The notes below the pieces were generated by a model, which was not told where the DNA came from, made no database searches, and was given only the letters and a program-made list of their open reading frames with translations. 64,000 nt of DNA from Owenia fusiformis (Eukaryota > Annelida > Polychaeta > Sabellida > Oweniidae): the NCBI GenBank assembly GCA_903813345.2, contig CAIIXF020000007.1, positions 16,906,714 to 16,970,713 on the forward strand, given 5' to 3'. Made by a program: the position numbers and the translations under genes. Numbering within the stretch: the first letter of the stretch is position 1; the number at the start of each line of letters is the position of its first letter. Shown one piece after another: positions 49,197 to 61,100 of this stretch.

Positions 49197-52100
49197 CTAT
49201 CAGGGCTTTGTCATCTGGAATTTCATTACTACAGCCAGCGTTCTGAAAGTAAAGAAACAACAAATTATAGTCAACACAGCATATACTAGCATAGTAATAA
49301 TAGAGCAGTAAATGAAATAGAGTGAAAAATGAACATCAGAAATGAACAAACACTCACACCATACAAGGAATTTACAAGACAAAATGTAAATCCTATGTTG
49401 GATTCAGTATTGCGTCCCTTAATTTGTTGCCATGGTAGGAAAATTGTCCATGATCTATAATAATATTTTTCAGGAACTCTGGAGTATGATGTCACTCACA
49501 TGCAACTTAATAAGTCTGTTTTCATTGTTGAGAAATGTGGCACAACATGTGAAATCTAGTGAGACAGACCTTTGGTAAACAGAAAAGTATTGGCCAGATT
49601 TTTTAAATCATACAGGCTAGTTAATCCTAATTCTACCCTAAAACCGAAAGAATGACATCATGATAAGATATAACTGGTCTATTCTCCAGACTGCAGAGTT
49701 AACATGTATGGTTTATAACGGAGACTAAATCATTGTTACTTACCAGTCCAAAACTGATGGTTTTAATTCTTGTGTCGTCAATAATCTTTTGTAAGTTAGC
49801 AGCAACTGGAAAAAAATTGGAAACATAATGCTTGATATGGGTCTGGAAAATATAAAATATCTTAATTTATTTAGTATTGCTTAAAGTCCTCTTCGTATTC
49901 TCATTCATGTTCATTCTCACTCACCAACTATAGTATCTTTCCCATCAACAAGTCCAGCCTCCACAAGTTCCCGAGAGACACTATCTGCACTATCAGAACC
50001 TTGGGTGAAGTCAAACTTGATGTCATTCAGCTCTCGCTTCTCATTCCTAAAAGCGTCCAGAAGAAAGCATCATATAACATATTTCACACCTTGTCCGAGT
50101 TATTGGACATGTTAGTACACATTCTCAGCTTTCCAATGGTAATGGTACTTTTTTATATAAAGACTTTCTGGATCTGATATACGTATTCCTCTTTTAGTAA
50201 TATATGAGTACTGGTATTCTATTCTATATAAAGTGAACATTACACAATGCATAAGTTACAAAAATCAGCCATCTTAAATCTTCACCAGTCTCACACCTTA
50301 GAAATACTTCAACTTCAGCTGAGACTATATTCATTTTATGAAATAGGGGCAATATTGTACAATGTTTTCTTGAACCTGTATGGTAACCATAAACAAGTAC
50401 CTGAGTCTGAGGACAAGGTTCAATTCACAACCATCAGCCAGAGGTTGAGCTCCATCTGCACCCTGAAGTATAGTACAGGTTGTCTTAATATGGAACAGTG
50501 CATGCTGCCTCAATATAAAATGTATGTCAAGTGTGTCTCAGCCAATCAACTTTGAGAATTTGAATGCATTAATTCAAGGTATATGGTTAACTGAAGAGAA
50601 ACATTATTCTGCAGTGCACTATGGTTTCATAATGAATTGAGCAATGCCATTATTGCTGCAAGAGTCACGTCATCACAGTGTATTATGATTTCATAAAGAA
50701 CTGGACAATGTCATTTTTTTATAAAGATGTGGTGGTATATTTAAATTGCAATAAAGAACCCTGTATCATTCTTTATTGGATTTAAAAGTCCATGAATGCA
50801 CTATCCCATTCTGATAATGTACTTGGGCTCTGCCCTTGTTCATCACATGTATGGGTTAATGGATGCAGTCATATTTTTAAATTCCGAATACAGAATGAAA
50901 CAAGATTCTTTATTCCTTCAATTAAGTACAGGTTGTTGTAGTACAAAACAGTCAATGCTGTCTCAATATCATACAAGGAAGCAGGTCACATAGGAAAATA
51001 TGAAAAATAGAGATTATTTGTCACAATATGATATGATGGAAAATTCAGTGTTATCAATAATGAAGACAATATAATTTATTGCCCAGTTTCAAAAGCATAA
51101 CTAGATAACGGCAACTCCGCGGAGTAGCAAATCCCAACGAACAAAATATCAATTACCGAATTCCAATCAATTATACTCATTACTTTGGTTGAAAATGAAA
51201 AAATTAGATTTTAGAATTGCAAATTCCTGCAAAGCAGCCATTTTGAATTTTCTGAGGTACAAATCTGAAAAATAATACCATAATTGTGATCTACTCCAAA
51301 ATTCCTTCAATTTGAGTATAATATAGCCATACTTTGAAGGGATCGAAAAAATTATTGCGAAATCATACATTAGACGGCCATTTTGAATTTTACGAGGCTC
51401 GAATCAGAAAAATGATACAATATTTGCAATCTACTCTTAATTGCCTTTCATTTGAGTATAATAAAGCTATACTTCAAAAAGATCTAAAAATTAGCGAAAA
51501 TTTCTGTTTTCCTGTCCCCCCATACATGGCCCCTGGAGGTCAGGATGAAAAACATGGAATATATGTGAAATAGATAAATGTTGTGAATACACTACCAAAA
51601 TTTCAAACAATAATATTAATTACTTTGGTTTAGAATGAAAAATTTATGATTTTTGCGAAAAAGTCCCGTCATTTTTAAAGCGGCGGCCATCTTGAAAAAA
51701 CTTTTTTTTGCGTAAAACTATTTACCAATATACATCTTTCCACCAAATATGAAGAAAATCTGCTAACTAGTATTTGAGTTATCTTCCGGACAGACGGACT
51801 GACGGACAGACGGACGGACGGAGGGCTTCACTATATCCCTAACGAACTTCGTTCGTTGGGATAACAACTGATATTTTGACATAGGCTCTTAAATAGCGCA
51901 TTCTATATTACTCTACCTTGATCTGAATTGGCTGAGAGGGTTGTGCCGGGAGTGGGGGGTCAGGCTTTGCTACAGGAGCATCTACTGCTGTGGGTTCTAA
52001 ACTTTTGCCAGCCTGAAACACAACAAGTTGAATACCATATACCCAATCATCAGGCTGGGAGAACAGATCCAAATAACATTTTCAACATTTGTCAGTGATA

Positions 52101-55100
52101 AACAAATCAATTTGCCAACACTCAATCATTGCACTACAACTATATCCTTATTTGTCATTGCAATTTTATCTGGTAATTTAGAGTGAAAACTTTATAATGT
52201 ATATCTAGTTGAGTGAAACAAACCTCCTGTGTTTCTTTTGCAGCTGTGAACTCTTTGCTCAGTTTGTGCAGGTCCTTCACACGAGGGGACTGAAAGTATG
52301 CATTCAAATAAACAAATGGGGTATTGGAAAACATCATTAAAACATACAGTAAGGATTTCATACTTATTTATGGGTTCCAAAATGCTCCTTTGGAACAATG
52401 ATAATTTGATAGTTCGAAACTTTTTTTAAAAGAAGAACTGAGTGTGTTTAATATTTTGTAAGCAAGACACCAGAAGAGCTAAAATGTTTGAAAGAAACAT
52501 TTTAACAGCAAAATACAATTTGCTTCTGGAGAGACTGTAAAATAAAACATGATTAATTCAGGGTAACTCTATCTGACTCATAAATCTTAAATCTGTTCTG
52601 TAAATTAAAGTACTTGGTACTGTACTTTACATCTTTGAATCTAATCCTAAGAATCCATATTTTCTTTCAAATTTCCAGAAAACTCATGCTTTTTCTTCTG
52701 ATTTTTTTAATAAAAATTACCCCAATTTTTTGCTGCACAGGAATGCATTACTGTATATCCATAGTATCAAGCTAACAAAATATGAAGTTATTTAGACATT
52801 TTGCCCTTTAGATATTGTACTCCAAAATATTACTCTTTGGTTCAATGCCCAATATTTGCCCCAGTCACTCTATGAACAGTTCTTGAAAAATTCATGCAAA
52901 AGATGGACAATATGACATATGACATTGGCTACCGACTTATATATATTTGACTCAGAATATTGCAACAAAACAAAAATAGCACTAAAGTAGCACTAACAAT
53001 TTTTTCATATATGCAATCATAGACTCACAATGCAAAATAATGCACACCTCTATTTGTTTTAATTATTTTTAATAAAAGATCATTATGAATTTTGTGTTAC
53101 ATTTTTAGAAAATTTTGCTGTGAATTAGCGCTAACTTTGCACCAAATAAAGACAGCCTAAATTACTGAATAACATAAAATATTGACCACAAAGGGATGGC
53201 TGAAGAATCATTAATACCAAAATCATACAATATCACAGTACAAAATCATGCAATCTGCAATATGGATCCAAACAATTAACATGTCACACCGATCTATTAT
53301 GCTAACATGTAAAAATGCATTAATAAATCAAAAGCAATGAAACATCTTATGAAGTGCATAACTATGCAGTACGTATCGTTAAAGTGCATGTTAGTCTAGC
53401 TTCAAGACACCCCTCCTTTAACAACCTATCAATGAAGTAGATAAAGGAGAGGGGGGGCTCCAGGGTCTTGAAGCAAGACTTCAGCATGATGAACTCTCAA
53501 CTTAAAATCATGAATGTTTGAATGCATTTCCATTTACAGTTCTTCAATCATATTTTAAGTGGACATTTTATTGTGGCATACTTAACAACAAACAGATACA
53601 TGTTAAACACAAACATATGCTGCAAGAAAACATTACATGATCATGATGTGATCAGCCAGACACAACTCAGCCAAATGCTATAAGGTTATTAGTGATGACA
53701 TCTTCAATGCAATAACAGAAGACTTTTTTATAGAAATACTTCTAACATGTTATCATGAGTTTGAAAAACAAGGGTGTTGATGGGATTTCTCTGTTTAAAA
53801 ACATGGAAATTAAGCAAACAAATTATCATATTTTAGAATTCTATGGCATGTTTATTTAGGTGTGTCAAATTGTTGTCATCTAATTCCAAATGTAAGACAT
53901 ATTATTAAATAGACACATTGGGTAGGTTGGTTTTTGACAATCACTGCAATAAAATTAATTTACATGAATTTTTGCATCAAGTCCTGTATCTCCAGCCATT
54001 TAACTCAGTAAGAGAGAGAGATTGAGAGAGGTGATACTGGGGCTTGTTGCAAGACTACACATTATCGTATGTTGAGGTAAAATTGTAAAAAATTCAGCAG
54101 GAAGTATATGAAGTTATGGTAAAACTTTAGTACACATTTAGAGACTTTAGATTCTTATGCTCTCTGTACTATGATACTGTACTATGTATGCTTTAAAATT
54201 CTTGTCAAACATGGCCATTTATTCATCTCCTATGTTTGTTCTTCAATAAATTTGTAAAAGTAAAAGTATAAAAAAGTCGAACTGTTAGGACTGAAAGAGC
54301 TAAATGCAAACTACACATTCACTACACTATTCACTTACTAAAAAAAAGATTGGACTAGAAAACTGGAATAAAGAATAAACTACTACAGGCTACAGACTGG
54401 AATACAATAAAGAAAAAAAATATGGAAAATACTAATAAGGAAAAACATAAAGATGACCACCCATCAATAAGACTGGGGGTTTAAAATGTTGTATACCTCC
54501 TTAAATTAGACCATGGAATAAGAAACAAATACCAGCTAGCTAGCAAGCACAAAATAATATTTATCTAAATTGTAGGAATACACTTTACTTCTAAAATATA
54601 CAAAAGTACTATAAATCAAAGAAAAGATTTCTAAAATCTATAGTGCTAAAATTCTAGAGTAAAAAGAATAAAATACATCAGGCCAACATGAGACAAAAGA
54701 TCTCCAGAATGATCTAACTAGGTATGAAGTTATTTGGATTTCATAGATATATGCTCCATAAACTCACCCTTTCTCCCAGAGCTGCAATCCTGCCCTCCTC
54801 AGATAGGGGGTCCATCTCATCATCTGACCACTCCCAGCCACCATCTGCTGTCTGATGTAGCCTTCCACTAGAACCTGGGATACGCTTTACCTACAACAAG
54901 CAGATAATTGAGCAATCTTGTTCCCTCTTCAAAAGAGGAGACACGAAAATTGTTCCCTATACGGTCAAAATATTTCTCATGATGCAGTTCGCGGAGGAAC
55001 AAATTTATACTTCCTTGTTTTCCCCCATAAGTTTAACATAAGGATTTTCACACCTATTTTCAAACGATATATTCGTTCATATTCTCGTACAATAGCACAG

Positions 55101-58100
55101 AAAAAATTATCTGAAACGATTGATCTCTTATTAATCTTAATAAAACAGATATTTTTTTCATTATATTTGTTCATAGCGTGGTGAAAACTATGACTGAAAA
55201 GTGAGAAAATATTTCGGTAGAGAAGGTCACGTGATCAGTTTACTAGTTGCCATATTGGAAAAAAAACAATTCCATTCAACTTTCAACACTTTCATGCCAA
55301 TCTTACCGCACTACAAACTGCAACATCGATGCAACAACTGAATAAAAGTACTCATCTTTAAATTACATTATAGAGTTATGTTGAAAACCTACAAATAACT
55401 GAGCAGTAGACCAAAGAAGACGTGTCACTATTATCTAGGTCAATCTGTTCAGTGGTTGGAAAGCAAATCTATAGTACTCGTTTCCAATTTTGTTGTTCAT
55501 TGTACAATCTTTTTTTTATTAAACTCGGTATACTGACTTTTAAAATAATGACAAAGAAGAGTACTTCGGATAGTGTCATTGTTTTATTTAGTGTGCGGGT
55601 GTAAAAACAAATTTGCGTAATTAGTTTGATTAAGAACTTTCAGGTCACGCAAACTGCGGCACTGTTGAGCTTTTGTATAATTGCATTACTGAATATCTAT
55701 ATTTAATTCACATTAGTGAAATGAAAATATTGTGAGAAGTGGTTTAAAATGGCTCAAAAAATATTTTAAAATTAGATAGATGGTGTTACTAGTTTAATGT
55801 CATGTGATCAGATGTTTGCATATCAATAGTTGAGTACTCACCCTTGGTATACGCAGCTAACGAAAATTGACCGGCACGGGTCAAAAGCTGGACCGGCACG
55901 GGTTAACGGTTTTATTTGAATTTAAAATAGCCATAACTTGCTCAATAATGACTTCCTCGTGTCTAATTTGAAAAATATGGTGCCTCCCGATGCTTTTAAG
56001 TACCCCAATTTTTTACAGATTTTTAAACGGACCAAAACTCTCTAAATGCGCATTTATGCTCTTTTCTCTCGAGAACGGCTGTCTCATTTTCACGATAACT
56101 TTTATTTAGTACTTCTAACATATAAGATCTATTTTTCCCCATCAAGGTATGATGTAAATGACATGCTATTTACATCTTGTGAGTTTCAATGACGCGCGTT
56201 TGATTTTATAAAAAATGCCAAACTTTGTGACAAAGAATTTCATCCTGCTTGCAGTGAGAAGACGGACCGGTTCGGGGCAATCTGCTTGCAGAGAGAAGAC
56301 GGACCGGTTCGGGGCAATAGCTGATGAAATTCTTTGTCACAAAGTTTGGCATTTTTATAAAATCAAACGCGCGTCATTGAAACTCACAATATGTAAATAG
56401 CATGTCATTTACATCATACCTTGATGGGGAAAAATAGATCTTATATGTTAGAAGTACTAAATAAAAGTTATCGTGAAAATGAGACAGTCGTTCTCGAGAG
56501 AAAATAGCATAAATGCGCATTTAGAGAGTTTTGGTCCGTTTAAAAATCTGTAAAAAATTGGGGTACTTAAAAGCATCGGGAGGCATCATATATTTCAAAT
56601 TAGACACGAGGAAGTCAATATTGAGCAAGTTATGGCTGTTTTAAATTCAAATAAAACCGTTAACCCGTGCCGGTCCAGCTTTTGACCCGTGCCGGTCAAT
56701 TTTCGTTAGCTGCGTATACCAAGGGTGGTACTTGCGAATTCAATTCAAGAACTTCTCAGAAGTAACATATTAGCTATCAACACATAAATTAATAGAGTAA
56801 TTGTTTTGCTTGTATAGAGAGACCCAACAGCTATAACTTACTACATTATTATAGAAACAGCTGAAAAGAACTTCAAAACTGGTAAATATGTTTTTCTCGC
56901 TTTGGGACAGACATGGGGTACAGCCTGGTATTGAGTAATATAACACTAACACGTAATCTAGTAATTTTTTTGAAATGATACCCTGAAAAGATATGAGATC
57001 TATTAAAAAAGGCGCATCATCACCAACGTGCAAAAGTCAATGTTTTTGCTATAAATCGAGCAACAATGGTCTACACGACCTGTAATAGATAGGTATACGG
57101 GACATTATTATCACAATACTAATGACATTGCTCACTTTTTAAAGTTAGTTTCCATGCGTTATACAAAAAATAATCGAAATAAATTAATATTGGATGGAGG
57201 GGGGGAGTGGATGGAGGGGGGGATCTATATGTCTTTGCGATGGAACAAATTCACAAGAACTCGTGTATTTGAAAAAACTAAACTCAGTACTCCAGTAATA
57301 AACTGGATATTATATCTCTGGAGATTGAAAAATGGGAAAATTTGGAGTCATAAGAATAAATTCAAGTAGCATGTCTTATCATGTCTTACATACACGTGAT
57401 CCCCCCCTCCATCCAATCCCCCCCTCCATCCAATATTAATTTATTTCGATTATTTTTTGTATAACGCATGAAAACTAACTTTAAAAAGTGAGCAATGTCA
57501 TTAGTATTGTGATAATAAAGTCCCTTATACCTATTTATTACATGTCGTGTAGACCACTGTTGCCCGATTTATAGCAAAATCATTGACTTTTGCACGTTGG
57601 TGATGATGCGCCTTTTTTAATAGATCTCATATCTTAGAAGGGTATCAGTTCAAAAAAAATACTAGATGACCTAACATATTTTTCCATGCACTGCGCCTAT
57701 TCATTTTGCAATTCAGTTGTAAATTTTCTCTTGAAAAATAAATCTTCCAAATTTGTTGAGTTTTCTTGCAGAAATCGCCTAATCCCCCCCTCCATCCATT
57801 TTGTACGATCACCGGGCGTGACTAAGTACATGTAAGTAATCCTGGGTATGCAATCTACATGCTAATGTACTGTACAATTCATAGGCTTTTCCAAACGTTT
57901 CAAATAAAAATATGCTTTTAGCTTCTTCTATTCATATCCTTGAAAAGTAATCATAAACAATTTGCCGTCATAATCATAAATGGCTTTCATGTCTATTCTT
58001 GAAAAAGGAGTTATCTTAAGTTGGTTTTTTTGTTAGGGCTTATGACTCATATCTAAAGAGTTATTTTTATTGACATAGAACTAACTGAAGCACAAGTCAT

Positions 58101-61100
58101 ATGACTGAAATACAGGTACATGTACTAGAGATAAACTACCTTAGATATAATATGACAAGTTTTTATGTTTACAGGTTTAACCATGGCCACCTCAAGTGAT
58201 ATTGATGAAGAGAGTTATAAGGAGGTTATATGGATCAAAAAGACTGATAAACCTAAATGCCCCTGCCCAGTTTGTAATGAACTGTTTGAGGTGCCACAAC
58301 ATGGAGCAAAAGGGCTGAAAGGGAATTATATTCTCAATGGTATGTTGGAGATCCTGCAGAGAAAACTAAGGAAAGAATCCCCATTGGTGGAGACAATCAA
58401 TTGTGATATCTGTATTAAAGAGGATGAGACATTGAAAGCAGAGTTTAGGTGTATTGACTGTGCCCAGAATATATGTAAACATTGCAAGCGAGCTCATAAC
58501 AGTATAAAAGCAGTGAAATCCCATAAAGTGATCCCAATTACTGGAGATGAAAACGTTGACTCAAAAATGATTCTAGACTCCATGTCTCAAAGATCAAAAT
58601 TCTGTCCAGATCACCCTGAAGAACAGCTGAAATTCTACTGCAAAAGCTGTATGGTTGTCCTCTGTATGCATTGCTGTGTCACAACACACAGTGGCCATAA
58701 GTGTGAGGAGTTGGCCAAAACTGCAAAATCTGATATTAACCAAATTGAAACTCTCATCAAACTGTACATAGAGCAAGAAAATGAATTTGATATGGCAATT
58801 AAGCAGCAATCACAGCATAGAAAAGATGAGCTGACAAAAGCTGAAATTGTAAAAACACAAATTGAAGCATCAAGAAAAGCCCATATTGACAATGTGAATA
58901 GACATTATGAAGACCAGACTCTTAAGATACAGACACACATAAAAGTTCTTAATAGTGATATTGATAAACTTGAACTTGAAAAGGGAATCATGATGAGCAC
59001 ACGTAATGCCCTGAATGCCCAAAAACAATATGGACACCCTGCTGACATCATTCAAATGCGCAAAGATGTGGCAAAGAAAATACAAGATCTGACAAAATTG
59101 CTGAAACAATCCAAATCAGAAGAACTTAATGAACATCAAACAATAATGACATTTGCTGAAGGAAAAATATGTAAAGAAAGCAGTACTTATGGAATTGTAA
59201 AGATTCTTCCTAATATGAGATCTGAATTGTTGTTTGATACAGATGAAGTCTATAACTTAAATGATGTTGCAATATCAAAAAATGGATGGATCGTAATAGC
59301 AGAAGGAAAGAATCTTCACTTTCACAACTCTAAAACACTTCAAAGAGAATATTTAGGAAGGGATATTAACTGTAGTAGAATGTGTTTCTCAGAAAATGGC
59401 ATATTTGGAATCACAAAGGACACCAATAAAATATTTCTTATAAACAAAAGTCAAATTACACAAGTCAAGATTCCTGAACTAGCTACCAATAATGATTGCT
59501 CCATAGCAAAACGCACACAAGCAAACCACATCATAGTAGCAAACAACAATGGATGTATATCAATAGTTGACTACAAGAAGAAGAGCATTGTATCATCATT
59601 CAAGCATGAGCACATAACTGATTGGATTGCTACTAATAGTCAAGATCACATAATCCTATCAGATTGGCATGGTAGCATAGTCTATTGTATTGATGCAAAA
59701 GGATATAATATCTTCAAGTATGGACAAAATCATCCTACAAAATACAACCTGTACCACCCTGCTGGTGTTTGTGTGGACAAATATAACAATATTGTGATTG
59801 CAAGTTACGGTTCCAACTCTGTACACCTTATCAACTCAAGTGGGCATTTCATCAAAGAAATTGTCAAGGTGAAAAATCCAAAAGTTGTAGCAATAGACAA
59901 TGAAGGCAAGCTCGTTTTGCTTACAGGTGAAGGCAAGATACACATCATTGAGTATCAATAATACAAACATGTGGCAGTTCTCATTCTGTAGTGTGAAACA
60001 GAAACATTTGCAATAAATACTAGGACTACCTGGTTGTGTCAAAACATTGATATCAGTCCAAAACATAATCAAGTGGCTCACAATGAAAGGACAAAAACTG
60101 TTTCACTGTAAGGGCTATTCAATCTTGATGACTTGATGTGGTTGTTTTGAAGGGAGAGTGATGAAGTCAAGATTTTATTACCACCAAGTTTTTTTGACAG
60201 ACTTAATGCTTTGACCCAAACCTTGAAACAAGAGCAGAGACCATGAGAGAGATGGAACAATAAAGAATTTTTTAAATATCATTCAATTTTGTGTTGCTTA
60301 TGGAATTAACTATACAATGCAATATACCCTTGTATCTCCATAAGCTCATAATAGCAAAGTAACACTTTTTATCTATTTTAAACATCTTCCATTTCAGGGG
60401 TAGAATGGTCTTATAGGAACTACATTTAAAACCCAGTTTTGCACATTCAAACCTAAATTATTATTGCTGATCGAAATATAGACATACTCAAATGCATAAT
60501 TACTGTATAACATGAAATATTGCCGTGGATATAAAGTTGCCGATTGCCGAATGTAAAACAGAAACGGCAACATAAAGTTCGGAAATATAATGAAGTAATT
60601 GAAGATCGATCTTAGTGGGCGATAATATGGTAGTTGTCTAATGTGTGACAACTTACTGTAATAGGGTAATTTTCTAACGAGTATCAACTTACTATACTTT
60701 AACAAAAATCATAAATAAAATACGATAAAACCGAAGCTTTATTCCCCAGCATAAAATTACAATAAAAAGTTAATAATAAAAATGTTGCAGTTAAAATGCA
60801 TGCAGTAAATTCTATACAATATTAAATGGATTGTCATGTTAAAAAGTTAAAATGTCAATTGTATCCAAGAGCTTTGGAAATCCCAGTATTAAAAGTTTTT
60901 AATCCCGATATTAAAAGTTTTTAATCCTGGTATTAATTGTCCTGAGTCATTCGAATACGGGTAATCACTCAAATTGTCACTCATAATGTCAGGATGTCAG
61001 GTTTTCTGAGTCAGTCAAATGAAGGTGATTAAAATTCAGTTGTACATCAAAATTATATTAGGGGTGTCAGCTTAGCAATATTTTATTTGGCTTTACATTT

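Noticed and set aside
51334-51573. Plus-strand frame in the interspersed repeat
   Set aside because: Inside a repeat copy in an OXSR1 intron; not kept in the short copy at 29996-30240.
58594-60081. Minus-strand frames inside and over the end of the TRIM-like gene
   Set aside because: Shadows of the 598-codon plus-strand frame with no domain of their own.
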